Positions 21,374-33,488 of a stretch of 64,000 nucleotides of DNA are shown piece after piece. Numbering within the stretch: the first letter of the stretch is position 1; the number at the start of each line of letters is the position of its first letter. Source of the DNA: Zanthoxylum bungeanum (lineage: Eukaryota > Streptophyta > Magnoliopsida > Sapindales > Rutaceae). The notes beneath the pieces were generated by a model, which saw only the letters and a program-made list of their open reading frames with translations, was not told where the DNA came from and searched no databases. The translations under genes were made by a program, and so were the position numbers. The stretch lies in NCBI GenBank assembly GCA_019454045.1, contig SKCR01001870.1, positions 62,001-126,000 on the forward strand, in the 5' to 3' direction.

Positions 21374-22739
21374 CAGCGCGAAATTTCAGAATTTTGTACA
21401 CCTTTCTCTCTCTTGATTTCTCTCTCTAGAGAGAGTTTCTCTCTCTAGAATTTTTATTTTTATTTTTAGTTTTTTTTATTTTTAGTTTTAGTTTTGTAAT
21501 ACTTTAATTACGTTTTGTAATAGTAATTTAATTTTTACTTTTTACAGTTTTTACTATTCACCATGATGTTGTAACTTTTTCAGCTAGGGTGAAAGGTAAT
21601 TCTTTTACTGTTACTATTTAGATTAATCTCCCTTAAAAATAATATATTCACTATTTAAAATATTGACTTATAAGGAATACCGCTATATTGGTCGGTTGGT
21701 AATGTAATTTTAATCTGTTTTAAACCTGACTAATCAAGATACCGCCAGACTGGTCGGTTGGTAAATTTATTTTTGGTTCCGCCTTAATGGCTGGTTGGAC
21801 TTAATTTGACTTAATCAGGATACCGCCAGAATGGTCGGTTGGTAAATTTAACACAAGTTTATATATTATTTTATGGGAGATATCTAAATTAGTAGTAGTA
21901 AAAGTAATTCCTTTTACCTTAGCATTTTATTTTATTGTAATTTATTTTTCAGCTTTTTACTTTATGTCTTTTACTTTTATGTTTTTACTAGTCCTAGTTA
22001 TGTGTTAATTAATTAGGGGTTGTGATGACTTTTAATATCACCGGTTTATAAGGGATTATTTTATAGTTGGGTAATTTACAGGTTTATTTATTAAGTCTCA
22101 AGCTTAATGCTTCTTGTTGTCTGATTACCAATAAGATTGATATGGTAGATCTAAAATGAACTAGACATAGGGATTTTAGGTTTCAGCCTTAGACTTAATA
22201 GCCCACGATCTTCCTTGAGGATAGATAACCCTTTAATAGATTTCCTTACAGGATAGGAATATACCTGTTGGGCGGGGGTAATCATAATTGGAACTTAGAC
22301 TTAATGAATCCAGGTAATGTGATTGACATAGGAATATGGTTCAATTGGGTTATACTGGGTATTTGTGTCTGACCATCGACAGAGGCTTACACATAATTTA
22401 GTGTTCCAGGTTAGTAAACTGATTTATTACACAAATATAAAATAATCACTTCATCTTTTAAATGATATTAAAAGAAATCACAACCTTAGATTTTTGTGTC
22501 TATTATTTTCCTTAGTATTTTCTTTTATCTTTTTATTTATTTATTTAGCAAATCTTCAATCAACCAAATCAATCAAGCAATCAATTCCATTCTCCCTTTT
22601 AATTAGATATTTGTAATTAAATAGATTCAATAATTAATAACAACAGTAGGAATTAAGTCCTCGTGGGATCGATATTTTTATACTACTTGAACGATACGTG
22701 CGCTTGCGTTATACGTGTGTGTTTACGCCGGTCAAAGGG

Positions 22740-23049
22740 ACATTCCCCTGGACTCATGTCGAGTCAAGCATACTCCTGAACTACCGTTTGATTCAGTCGA
22801 CAAGGAACATTCCCCTGGACTCATGAACTCCTGAAATTCTATTTCAGTTCGGTCAAAAACACGTACTTCATGACCCTAGATAAATCAAGAAGCTAAGATG
22901 CATGCAAACAGAAACCTATATTTTTGTATATATTTTGATACGACATTTGGCAGAAGGTAATACACTCTTACGCTCTTTTTTCACATACTACACGGATAAA
23001 TATACTCTATAAAACAAAAATTCTTTGATTTAGAGAGTAAGGGACAAAC
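22740..23049 (+). other. end of the tandem array and Tat pre-LTR region
   Basis: Two decayed 67-bp units follow the solo LTR up to about 22860. The remainder is AT-rich with a purine-rich run (AGAGAGTAAGGGACAAAC) immediately before the 3' LTR, the likely polypurine tract. No gene is seen. Confidence 0.6.
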
Positions 23050-23630
23050 TGTATGGGCCAAATTTGGTCCAAGGGTAAAACTGTCTTTCACCTTAAGCCC
23101 ATCAGCATGTTAGGCCCGAAAATAAGGACCAAAGCCCAAAGAATTATGTATTATTTGATTACAAATTAAATCATAAACTAATAAAAAGCATGACCACTCC
23201 ACCTAACTCTAGCACTAAACCCCACCACTCCACTTAACCTAATTCTAGCACTAATCCTCACTTACTCCAAAACCATTACCAAATACACCAACATTAGATC
23301 ATGTTTTATCTATAAATATGAAAAGAATACGGGAAGAATTCATTCAAGTCTCATTTCTCTCACCCTAATACTTCATGCTCTCAATCCTTAAACCTCTCAT
23401 ATATTACACGGCTCTCACAGCAAAACAAAGGAAGTAGAGGTAATATTCAACCTTGCTTTCCCACTTTACAAATTTATTTCGTGCCACTGACTTGAGCGTC
23501 GGAGTGCCCCCGGCACCCACCACACCGGTGGGTAGTCTGCTCCCGCTCACTCTACCTTTGTCTTGCAGGATTGCTAGTGCCCAACTTACAAATTCTGATT
23601 GGGGACCCTTGGTGAATTCCGGAGTCCACA
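23050..23630 (+). repeat. Tat 3' LTR
   Basis: This is the second copy of the 581-bp LTR, TGTATGGGCC to GGAGTCCACA, followed by the target duplication CATAC. Single-base and small indel differences from the 5' copy number about a dozen by eye. Confidence 0.95.
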
Positions 23631-23635
23631 CATAC

Positions 23636-25371
23636 CAAGGGACATCGTGCTATTTTATGGCAAACAGCTATTCATCTAGAAAAGTTTCTTTGATTGACAG
23701 TTCTTTGCCGGCTGTTTCTCCTTTCTCGAGCCTCGATAAATGATCTGCCACTTGGTTTTTCGTCCCTTTCCTGTCTCGAATCTCCACGTCAAATTCTTAC
23801 AGAAGAAGTATCCAACGGATCAATCTGGGTTTGGCATCTTTATTTGTGATGAGATATTTGATTGTTGAATGATCTGTGTAGACCACCACTTTGGGACCCA
23901 GTAGATAGGAGCGAAATTTGTCAAAAGCGAACACAACTGCAAGCAGCTCCTTTTCAGTGGTTGTGTAATTGAGTTGAGCTTCATTCAGAGTTCTGCTGGA
24001 ATAGTAAAGGGCATGGAAAATATTTGCTTTGCATTGTCCCAAAACTGCACCTACAATAAAATCACTAGCATCGCACATCACCTCAAATGGAAGGGTCCAA
24101 TCTGGTGCCACTATGATAGGAGCAGAAATCAGCTTTTGTTTTAAGATCTCAAAAGCTTCTTGGCATTCTCTGGTGAAGTTGAAAGGCACATCCTTCTCCA
24201 GAAGATTGCAAAGAGTTTTTGCAATCTTGGAAAAGTCTTTGATAAATCTCCTGTAAAAACCTGCATGTCCAAGAAAACTTTGAATCCCTTTGACAGATGT
24301 TGGTGGAGGTAGTTTTTCAATTGTCTCGATCTTTGCTTTGTCTACCTCGATCCCCTTTTGTGAGATCTGATGTCTAAGAACGATGCCTTCATGCACCATG
24401 AAGTGGCATTTTTCCCAATTGAGTACCAGGTTTGTGTTTTCACACCTTTGTAACACATGTTCCAGATTTTGCAAGCAGTGGTCAAAAGAGTCTCCAAACA
24501 CAGAGAAGTCATCCATAAAAACCTCCATACTCTGCTCCATCATGTCTGAGAAAATGGCCATCATGCACCACTAAAATGTGGCTGGGGCATTACATAATCC
24601 AAATAGCATCCTGCGAAAAGCAAAAGTACCATAGAGACATGTAAAGGTGGTTTTCTCCTGATCTTCTGGGGCGATGGCAATCTGATTGTATCCTGAGTAT
24701 CCATCCAGAAAGCAATAGAACTCATGTCCCGCCAATCTTTCCATCATCTGATCAATGAATGACAGCAGAAAATGATTATTCCTTGTTGCTTTGTTCAACT
24801 TCCGATAGTCCATGCATACTCTTCATCCAGTCACGGTTCTTGTTGGAATCAGCTCGTTCTTTTCATTGGTGACAACAGTAATTCCTCCTTTCTTCGGCAC
24901 ACACTGTATAGGACTCACCCAACTGCTGTCTGAGATGGGGTAAATGATGCCAGCATCCAACCATTTGATGATTTCTTTCTTCACAACCTCCTTCATGACT
25001 GGATTGAGTCTCCGTTGATGCTCCACCGTGGGTTTGTACTCGTCATTCATCAGGATTTTGTGCATACAAAATGATGGACTAATTCCTCGAATATATGTTA
25101 TAGTCCAGCCAATGGCCTTCTTATGTTCCCGTAACACTCTTAGCGACTTTTCTTCCTGCTCCAATGTTAATGACGGAGAAATAATAACAGGTAATTCAGA
25201 AGAGTTTCCAAGAAATGCATACCTGAGATAGCTCGGAAGTAACTTCAACTCCAACTGCGGTGGTTCTTCAATTGATGACTTTGTTCGATCTTTCTTCAGG
25301 AGTTCAAGGCTTTGGACTAGTGGTTCTGATTTGAAGTGAAACGGCTTGTCCAGATAGCTGATACATTCCAT
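23636..25371 (-). pseudogene. Athila reverse transcriptase and RNase H
   Basis: The minus strand from 25371 shows the RT start (VSPIQCVPKKGGI, 24920-24880), CMDYRKLN, YCFLDGYSGYNQIAI, TCLYGTFAFRRMLFGLCNAPATF and the catalytic [10 protein letters not shown] near 24520, then the thumb ([16 protein letters not shown]) and RNase H ([44 protein letters not shown]). Stops near 24822, 24570 and 23796 break the frame. Past 23796 the tail VADHLSRLE reaches the Tat insertion; the linker to integrase continues at 13897. Confidence 0.93.
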
Positions 25372-25398
25372 AATTTCAGCATTTATTTCAGCATTTAT

Positions 25399-25960
25399 CT
25401 AGCTGTCAGTCATGTTGGTGATGCAAGCTTCAAGTTTTTCTGTGGGAACTGTATCGGTATCCTGAATGATACCATCAACAACAACAATTCTGAAACATTC
25501 TTCCTCCTTTTCGTCGCTAGGGAATTTCATGGCTTTGAAAACATTGAAAGTAACTTCTTGGTCCTGAACTTTCATGGTTAGTTCTCCTTTTTGTACGTCA
25601 ATCACAGTTTGACCTGTCGCCAAGAATGGTCTCCCAATGATGATAGGCACATCTTTATCTTCTTCCATGTCAAGGATAATGAAATCTGCTGGGAGAAAGA
25701 GTTTGTCGACTTTGACCAGTACATCTTCAACGACTCCTCTCGGAAATACGAGTGTTCGATTAGCAAGTTGCAAAGAAACTGAGGTAGGCATTACTTCTCC
25801 AATTTACAGTTTCCTGTAAATAGAAAAAGGCATTAAGTTAACACTAGTACCCAAATCACATAAAGCCTTACCGATGTAATGATCTCCAATGGTGCAAGGG
25901 ACTGTGAAACTGTCAGGATCTTTCAACTTCGGGGGAAGTTTCCTCTGAATGATGGCACTG
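25399..25960 (-). pseudogene. Athila aspartic protease
   Basis: The minus strand gives CTIGDHYIGKALCDLGTSVNLMP near 25905-25845, where CDLGTS is the active-site region (Asp kept, LG in place of the usual SG). It continues through VLVKVDKLFLPADFIILDMEED and the flap/second-lobe IIIGRPFLATGQTVIDV. One stop falls at about 25805. The enzyme would cut gag-pol. Joined in order between gag and RT. Confidence 0.85.
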
Positions 25961-25962
25961 CA

Positions 25963-27646
25963 TTATTCCGTCAATGCTACTGTCTCGTAATCTCCCAATC
26001 TCCATTTTCGTGAAAGAATGTCTTTCATGAATTTGACATAACTGGGCATTTCTTCCAATGCTTCTGCGAATGGGATGTTGATATGTAGCTTTTTGAACAC
26101 CTCCATGAATCGAGCAAACTTCTTGTCCAATTTGTTTTTCTGAAGACGCTGAAGAAAAGGTGGAGGTGGAGTGATTTGATTTTTTTCATTTACTTCTTTT
26201 TCCTCCATATGTTGCTCTGCATCTTTTGGAACTTCCTCAATTGTTGCTTTGATTCCAACATCTTTGTTGATTTCAATACCGCTTTTCAAGGTAATGGCTT
26301 GACATTGCTTCTTCTCTCGGTTCCTTTGATTTGGTTCTATGTTGCTGGGAAGATTTCCTTGCGGTCTGTAACTCTGAGCATTGGCCGGTTGTCCCATTTG
26401 ATTTTCTAGTGCTTTAATAGAAGCTAAATGGCTTTGATTCAATGCTACTTGATTTTGAACCATAGCTGCTAAAGCATCATATTTTACTTCTTGCTTCTTC
26501 AACTGGGCCAGCACTTATGTTATTCATGGTTCTTTTTCATGCTCCTGGCTTTGTTGTTGGAATCCTGGTGGTGGGTTGTTCTTTTGCCCTGAATTGTTGC
26601 TCCATGAAAAATTGGGATGATTCATCCACCCTGGGTTGTAGGTGTTGGAATATGGATTGTTCCCATGTCTATTGAAATTTTTGACATAATTCACCATCTC
26701 TTCTTGTTGAACTGGTTCTAATGCTCCTCCAAATGATGAACTTGTGGATCCGGTAATGTTCACAACTTGCGTGCTAAGCATTTCCAGACATTTGCATATC
26801 TGATCCAACCTGGTATTCACTGCTGTGTTGGCTCCAACTTCATAAATTCCTGCAATTCTTTGAATCATGCTCCTATCTGTTGGCCACAATGAATTGTTGT
26901 TAGTCATTTCTTCGATTAAGTCTCAGGCTTGATATTCTCCTTTTGCCATCAAAGCTCCTCCAGCAGCAGCATCAATTGTGGTTCTCATCAATCCAGAAAG
27001 TCCATTATAGAAATTTTGGACTTGTAGCCATTTTGCAATCTCATGGTGAGGGCATTTTCTAAGAAATCCTTGTACCTTTCCCAAGCTTCGTAGAGAGATT
27101 CTGAGTCATGTTGCACAAAGGATGTGATGTCATTCCTTAACTTGGCTGTTATGGCTGGTGGAAAGTACTTTGCAAGGAATTTGGTGGCTAGATTGTTCCA
27201 AGTTATGATGGAACCTGCTGGTAGTGAATGTAGCCAAGCTTTTGTTCTGTCTTTCAAGGAATAAGGGAAAACTCGCAGTCTCATAGCTTCTTCAGCTCCT
27301 CGATTGTAATTAAAAGTGCCACAAACTTCCATAAGTTGCTGATGTGGGCATTAGGATCTTCAGTTGTATTCCCCCCAAACTGAACTGACTGCTGAATCAT
27401 CTGGATGCATGTTTTGATGTCACATGCATTTGCTGGTAAGAGAGGAAGTAAAATACAGGAAATGAAGCCGTCAACCACCAGAATGGTTCTGTCTCGAATG
27501 AGAATTGGTGGTGCAACCTCCAAAGGTTCAGGTTCCATGTTAACAATTCCTTCTTGGCCTTCTCGCATTTCCCTTCTCAACTGTCTGATAGTTCTTTCAA
27601 TCTCTGGGTCAAGCGGACGGACTTCAAAGCTTCTGGTTCGTCTCAT
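25963..27646 (-). pseudogene. Athila gag
   Basis: The likely start is the ATG at 27646 (MRRTRSFEVRPLDPE), after the leader. The capsid core follows a frameshift near 27330: RVFPYSLKDRTKAWLHSLPAGSI, FLAKYFPPAITAKLRNDI, ESLYEAWERYKDFL, all Athila gag landmarks. Further sections (26907-26524 and 26514-25963) include a glutamine and asparagine-rich part with NPYSNTYNPGWMNHPNF and a polyproline run before LQRLQKNKLDKKFARFMEVFKKL. Stops and frameshifts at about 26985, 26910 and 26520 break it. Confidence 0.9.
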
Positions 27647-27754
27647 ATAGTGTCCAAAAACCTGAAACACAAGAAAACAAAAATAAGAAGTAAAAAGAAA
27701 ATTTAGACACAAGTAACGTATCTAACCCCTTAACTAATAGTAAAAGATAACTAA

Positions 27755-27773
27755 GTCCCCGGCAACGGTGCCA
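27755..27773 (-). promoter_or_regulatory. Athila primer-binding site (tRNA-Asp type)
   Basis: The minus strand reads TGGCACCGTTGCCGGGGAC six bases after the LTR end. One base differs from the usual TGGCGCCGTTGCCGGGGA of Athila elements. It defines the orientation and family. Confidence 0.9.
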
Positions 27774-27779
27774 AAAACT

Positions 27780-29793
27780 TGATCAGTGCGTAGTCACACG
27801 CGTATAACGCAAGCGCACGTATCGTTCAAGTAGTATAAAAAATATCGATCACACGGGGACTTAATACCTAACCTATTAATTTTTATGAGGCCAAATGATT
27901 ACTAGTATCTAACAGATTGATTGTTTGTAAATTGGAATGGTGACTTACAATTAACTTAAAAACAGGTAAATAAAAATTACGTGAAAGTAGATTAATGAAA
28001 ATTCAATTTTATAAAACTATCCAGGGTTGTGATTTATTCCAATATTATTTAAAGATGAAGTGATTATCTTTTAGTTGGGTAATATATTGATTTACTAACC
28101 TGGAACACTAAATTATGTAAAAGCCTCTTTCGATGGTCAATTACAAATACCCAGTATAACATAATTAAACCATATGTCTATGTCAACCAAATTACCTGAA
28201 TTCATTAAGATTAAGTTCCAATTATGGCTACCCCCGCCCGACAGTTATTCATATCCTGTAAGGAAATCTATTAAAGGGTTATTTATCCTCAAGGAAGATT
28301 GTGGGCTATTGAGTCTAAGGTCTTAAACTTAAAATCTCTATGTCTAGTTCATTTTAAGTTTAATAATCAATTTTATTAGTGGCCAGTTAATAAAAAGCAT
28401 TAAGATTAAGACTCAATAAATAAATCTTTATATTACCCAAACTATAATCTAATCCCTTATAAACCAGTGATATTGAATTCATCACAACCCCAGATAACGG
28501 ACTTAGCTATACACATATCTAAGGCTAGTAAAAACTTAAATAAAATAAAAGACATAAAGTAAATGCTGAAAATTTAAATAAAGTAAATGCTGGAAATTAA
28601 AAGTACAATAAAAGAAAATGCTGGGGGGTAGAGGATCCACTTTTAATATTTCAAAATTAGAAATCTCTCTTATTCTCAATGTTTACCGATAATTAACCAG
28701 ACCATAAAGGTGGTAATTTCATTTGTCCAAAGTCCAACCGACCATATAGGTGGTAATAAAATCATATAAACCATCCATATAGGCGGTAATAAGGTTAGCA
28801 CATAAACCGACCATATAGGCGGAAACTAAGTTCAAAAATATAAAACCAGCCATATAGACGGTAAATAAGGTTGTCACATAAACCGACCATATAGGCGGAA
28901 ACTAATTAATCCAAATTTTAATTAAAATAAGGGAGATTAATCTAATTTATCATATTAAAAGGCTTACCTCTTCACCCCAGCAGAATGAGATTACCTCATC
29001 ATGCTGTAAAAGAAAACACACAAAATTTTATTAAACAAATTAAAAGAAAATACAAGAAAACTTAAATAATATACAAGACACTTTCCTTTAGATTTTCATG
29101 GAGAAACTCCTCCAAAGAAAGCATGAAAAGATTACAAAGTTAAGCTTGGTATTTATAGGAAAATCTAAAGGCTTCCACCAATTTCTCCACAAATTGCTCC
29201 ACCAAAAAGAAAGCATGAAAAAATTACAAAGTTAAGCTTGATATTTAAGGAAATCTAAAGGCTTCCACCAATTTCTCCATAATTGCTCTACCAATAGCTC
29301 CACCAAACATGGCACCAAACATGGAAACATGTTTGGTGGAAGTTTGACAATTTTTATTTTTATTTTACATTTTGAAAATGACTATAGTAAATACACAAAA
29401 ATATACTGGATTATTCATCAATTTTGGCCTTCCAAACTTCAGAATTCTAAAATATTTTGACTTTCAAAGTTGTAGATCTTCGAGTTTTCTTTAATCTTCA
29501 ACTTGAATCAGCTCAATCAAACATCGGACGAAAAATTTATGGCCAAAATACGAAATTTGCGCAAAATTGGAAATTTTGACTGCACTTCGTGACGCGTATA
29601 GTAAATTTCCGTTTTCACCATTTTTTTTCATCCGAATTTTATCATTTTAGCCCCGAGTTGATTTCATTAAAGCCCAATGCTTTATTTATCTGCAAAACAC
29701 ATAAAACACATCAAAACGTTCATCAAACTCGAGAAACTAAACAAAATATTAGGTAAAATGGGCGATAAATATTGATATATTTTCCGCTCATCA
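27780..29793 (-). repeat. Athila 5' LTR, uninterrupted
   Basis: This 2014-bp copy begins (minus strand) TGATGAGCGG at 29793 and ends CGCACTGATCA at 27780. It aligns with 4360-9685 apart from the inserted solo LTR and scattered small differences, and carries the same motif array near 28690-28910. Direct duplication of a block around 29000-29270 (GCTTCCACCAATTTCTCCA twice) is shared by both copies. Confidence 0.93.
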
Positions 29794-30370
29794 GTGTTCT
29801 GCTGAGTTTAGGAGAATCTCAATGTGTGAGATAGCCAAGGATGCTTGGGACATCCTGTAGACTGTGCATGAGAGCACATTGTCTATTAAAAATAATATAC
29901 TACAGGATATTGCTACTAGGTTTGAGGTCGATATAATGAAGGATGATGAGACCTTTGATGAATTTTATGCTGAGATTAATGATATCGTTAACTCAAGTTT
30001 TAACCTAGGTGAGACTATTTCTACCTGTAGGATAGTTAGGAAAATCCTTAGATCTCTGTCTAATACGGTCCTACCCAAAATCACCGCCATCGAGGAAAGC
30101 AATGACCTTGATCAGCTTAATTTTGAAGACCTTGTAGGAAAACTACAGGTTTACGAGCAGAAACTTCCTGAGTATCCAAAGCCCAAAACTATAGCGGTGA
30201 AGATCGTGAAGAAAGTTGTTCATGGTTCGCCTGTTGATGAGGACACCCTCACGGATCATGATTTGTCCTTGTTTGCAAAGAAGTTTAGGAAATTTCTTAA
30301 GCTGAAAAAGGGTGGTCATAGTAGTGACAGAGATATGGAGGATGAGCCTAGAGAGAGTAGGCATAACACA
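29794..30370 (+). pseudogene. copia gag C-terminal part, continuing from 4359
   Basis: Directly after the GTGTT duplication the copia gag resumes in plus orientation with RRISMCEIAKDAWDIL, then one stop, then a long open stretch with DIMKDDETFDEFYAEINDIVNSSFNLGE and VRKILRSLSNTVLPKITAIEE. This is one gag split by 25 kb of inserted DNA. The recognisable gag ends around 30370, and no protease or RT follows, so the copia element is truncated here. Confidence 0.85.
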
Positions 30371-30404
30371 CTTTCTTTTTTTTTTGGGCTACCAACTATA
30401 TCGT

Positions 30405-30405
30405 T

Positions 30406-30438
<33 letters not shown>

Positions 30439-30475
30439 CTGTGTGTGTGTGTGCGCGCGCGCATGTATGTATTTA
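30405..30475. repeat. (TA)n(TG)n(CG)n microsatellite
   Basis: A TA run passes into TG, then GCGCGCGC, then ATGTATGT. The rest of 30371-30622 is AT-rich with no gene. Confidence 0.9.
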
Positions 30476-30622
30476 GTATATTTATTTTTTTAACCCCTCA
30501 TATTTAATTTAATTATGCGGTTCTATAATTTTTAACGGGGTGTTACATCACATGTATAAAAATATTCATTAAAAATATAAAAAGATCAATAGATTGTCGA
30601 TTAGTAGATCTCAAGCCACCAG

Positions 30623-33480
30623 TAGACCCGGCCACAGTTCCAGTTTGGAACCGGAATCGAACCGATTGGAACCGGACAGTTCCGGTTCTGGAACCAGAAT
30701 CATGAATGACCGGTTCGATTGGGGTTTCACCCCAACGCGAACCGGTCGGAACCGCTGGAACCGTCCTACGGTTCAAACCGGAACTATTTCGGTTCCTTAA
30801 AAAAAGCCGTTAATAACGGCTAAAAATAAAATAAAATAAAATAGTAAATTTCTAATATATCCCTAATAACGGTAATAAAACGATTATATTTATGGGCATT
30901 TTTGGTATCAAAAAATTCTAAAACTCTATAAATATGATTCATTTTTCATTATTTCTACACACCAATTTCTCAACTCTCTCAATTCCTACAATTCTCTTAT
31001 TCTCAATCTCAATTAGTTATTATCATTCTCAATTTTCTTATTCTTCTTACTTATTTCTTTAAAAAAAATGGCAAGCTCATCTGAGAACATAATGTCAAAT
31101 ATGCCAACTTAAAAGAGCGGCCATAGTGTCGGTGCACAATCACAGAGAAGAGAAGTTAAGGCTCGTTCCTCATATGTTTTCGAAATTCATTTTCATTTAA
31201 ACCGCCAAGACGATGATACTTCAAGAGCAATTTGCAACCATTGTGGGGATTCATATAAATTTTCTGGTGGATACGACAATATAATCAAGCACCTGGAAAG
31301 ACATCACGCGGTTGAACTTGGAATTGATACGACGCAAACTCAAATGGCCAAGTACGCATCATCTAGTAGAGGTATGGGTACTGTAGATTTATTTAAATAT
31401 TCTGATACAAAAAATAGAGAAGAATTTGCAAAATTAGCTTGTATGACACATCTTTCTTTAAGCTTTGGTGAAAAACATCATTTTATTAATTACGTGCATA
31501 ATGCTTTAAATCCTGATGCATGTAAAATGACTCGAAACACAACAAAAACGTCATATTTTTAAATTATGCAAAGATGGTAAAATTATTTTAAATGAAATAT
31601 TTAAAGAGATTAAAGATTGTATTTCTATATATTCTGATATTGGAGTGACCATTGGCATACACACTCATACATGAGTGTGACTTATCATTGGATAAATGCA
31701 TCATTCACCATACAAAAATGACTTATTGCATTTAGAGTTTTTGATGACCAACATACTGCACAAAATATTTATAGAATGATGAAGGTGATTTTTGATGAAT
31801 ATGGTTTAGTAGATAAAATTTTAACAATTGAATTTGATAATGCATCTGCAAATACTGCATCCATTAATGATTTAAAAGAAATATGTCAACCAAAATTAAG
31901 GGGTCGGTTTTTTCATATTCGTTGCACATGTCATGTCCTTAACTTATGTGTTCAAGATGGTCTGAAATTATTATCATCTTTCATTGATCCTATTAAGACA
32001 ACACTTAATTGTATTTGGTCATATTCTCAAGTTAGGAGAGAATGTGCCAAGTTTTGTAAAATAAATGGTATTAAACCGATTAAATTTTCAAGAGATGTTC
32101 CAACATGTTGGAATTCAACTTTTTTTCTTTTATGTCAAGCATTACAATACAAAGATGCATTATGTAGTTTTTTTCTCAACATGTTCAAAATATCATTCTT
32201 TTTCCTAGTCAATGAGATATTTGTGAAAAAAATTTAGATATTTTAAAAGTTTTTAATGATGCTACTTTAATTTTTAGCGGTGTTTATTATCCTACATCAC
32301 ATTTATTTCTTCTTGAAAGTTTGAATATTGTTGGTACTCTGGATGAACTTGTTGAAAGTAACGATCCTAATGATTTTGTTTTGTTCAAAGCCATTACTGC
32401 TATGAAGGTAAAATGGTTGAATTATTTTAGAGAAATTCATTTACTTTATCTTATTGCTGTTGTTTTTTATCCTAAATTTAAATTAGAAGGTTTGAATAAT
32501 GCTTTACAAGCTTACTATGATTATTTAGGGATATTAAATGAAATTGATATTACAAGAATAATAGTGAGATTAAGAAATGATTTATTTGAGTTATTTAATG
32601 ATTATATTATAAGATATAACTTAGGAACATTAAGTGAATCTAGTAGTAGTGAACCAATAATTCAAACAAGACTTAGCGCAGGGGATCGTTGGTTACTGCA
32701 ACGAAATAAAAAAATTAGGGATACGACAACTAATAACCCCGAATTAGATAATTATTTATCTATAAATTTCAAGTTTCCTACTGAAAGTTTAGTTAGTAAA
32801 AATTTTAAAATCCTTGAATGGTTGAACCGACATCAAAATATATATAATATTTTATCAATTATTGCTAAAGAGATATTGGCAGCACTTATTTCCATCGTTG
32901 CGGTTGAGCAAGCCTTCAGCTTGGGAGATATATATTGGAAGCTAGACGATCTTCATTACATCCAAACACTCAAGAAGCAACAACTTGTGTGGATGATTAG
33001 ACTCGAGCTGATTTGAGACAACAAGAAGATGTCCCCGATGATTTCGAAGACTTGTTCGATAATGCATCTGCAACAACAAGTGCAAGTGGAGCCGCTGAAG
33101 GATCAACTGATAATGATGATTGATAATTACAAAATTGTAAATTTATAAAGGGAAAATATCTTAAAATTGTAATGAAACTACGTGAGCTTTGATTACTCTC
33201 ACCCATGGAGGATACATATGCAACTTAATTTTTTTTAAAATTTAAGTTCAAACTCTTCAATTTAATAATTTATTTATTTATTAAATTAATGTAACTTATT
33301 TTAATTTTTTTTCGAAATTTAAAAAAATGCTCGAATTGAACCAGAACCGAACCGGTCTGTTTTGGTTCGGTTCAAGGTTCCGGTTCCACTTAAGTGTGGA
33401 ACTGGAAACCAGCCGGTTCGGTTCGGTTCGGTTCGGTTCGGTTCGGTTCCAAACCGAAACCGAACCGCCGGCCAGGTCTA
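30623..33480 (+). mobile_element. hAT transposon, degenerate
   Basis: Terminal inverted repeats TAGACCCGGCC (left) and, reversed, TAGACCTGGCC (right) are flanked by a perfect 8-bp duplication GCCACCAG at 30615-30622 and 33481-33488. Subterminal regions are rich in GGTTCGG/CCGAACC and GGAACCG repeats. The element is 2858 bp and encloses a broken hAT transposase. Confidence 0.95.
31069..33123 (+). pseudogene. hAT-family transposase, broken
   Basis: The ATG at 31069 (MASSSENIMSN) is followed by a stop about 15 codons in. A BED-type zinc finger is readable (SRAICNHCGDSYKFSGGYDNIIKHLERHH, about 31225-31310). The catalytic domain gives ILTIEFDNASANTASINDL and HIRCTCHVLNLCVQDGL (31815-31960) and RDVPTCWNSTFFLL (32090-32130). 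The C-terminal dimerisation region reads FKILEWLNRHQNIYNILS and SIVAVEQAFSLG (32805-32930), where the second part departs from the usual consensus. Several frameshifts; the C-terminal acidic tail ends in frame at 33123. Confidence 0.88.
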
Positions 33481-33488
33481 GCCACCAG

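Larger units (their letters stand above)
20611..22734 (+). mobile_element. solo LTR of an Athila-family element
   Basis: The insert starts TGATGAGTGG, ends CGCCGGTCA, and is flanked by AAGGG at 20606-20610 and 22735-22739. Its right end, read in reverse complement, is clearly related to the left Athila LTR (shared ACGCAAGCGCACGT, TTCAAGTAGTATAAAAA, ATCGATCCCACGAGGACTTA). It is therefore from a related family and in the opposite orientation to the surrounding Athila. No internal sequence remains. Confidence 0.95.
13903..23630 (+). mobile_element. Tat/Retand-type gypsy element, internally deleted
   Basis: Two 581-bp LTRs (13903-14483 and 23050-23630) bound the element, and CATAC is duplicated at 13898-13902 and 23631-23635, inside the Athila pol. 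The primer-binding site after the 5' LTR reads TTTGGCGCCCACCGTGGGG. Order: gag, integrase, antisense gene, 67-bp tandem array, 3' LTR, as in Tat/Retand/Ogre elements, except that protease, RT and RNase H are missing. The two LTRs differ at roughly a dozen sites by eye, so the insertion is fairly young but older than the resistance-gene insertion at 36288. Confidence 0.95.
4360..29793 (-). mobile_element. Athila-type Ty3/gypsy retrotransposon with nested insertions
   Basis: The element is bounded by LTRs 4360-9685 and 27780-29793 and by a perfect 5-bp target duplication GTGTT (4355-4359 and 29794-29798). Its primer-binding site (27755-27773, minus strand TGGCACCGTTGCCGGGGAC) is the tRNA-Asp-type site typical of Athila. 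Minus-strand order is LTR, PBS, gag, protease, RT, RNase H, integrase, two accessory ORFs, non-coding 3' region, polypurine tract, LTR. Subtracting nested insertions (4763-8041 and 13903-23635) leaves about 12.4 kb, normal for Athila. Stops and frameshifts in gag and pol make it non-autonomous now. Confidence 0.93.
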
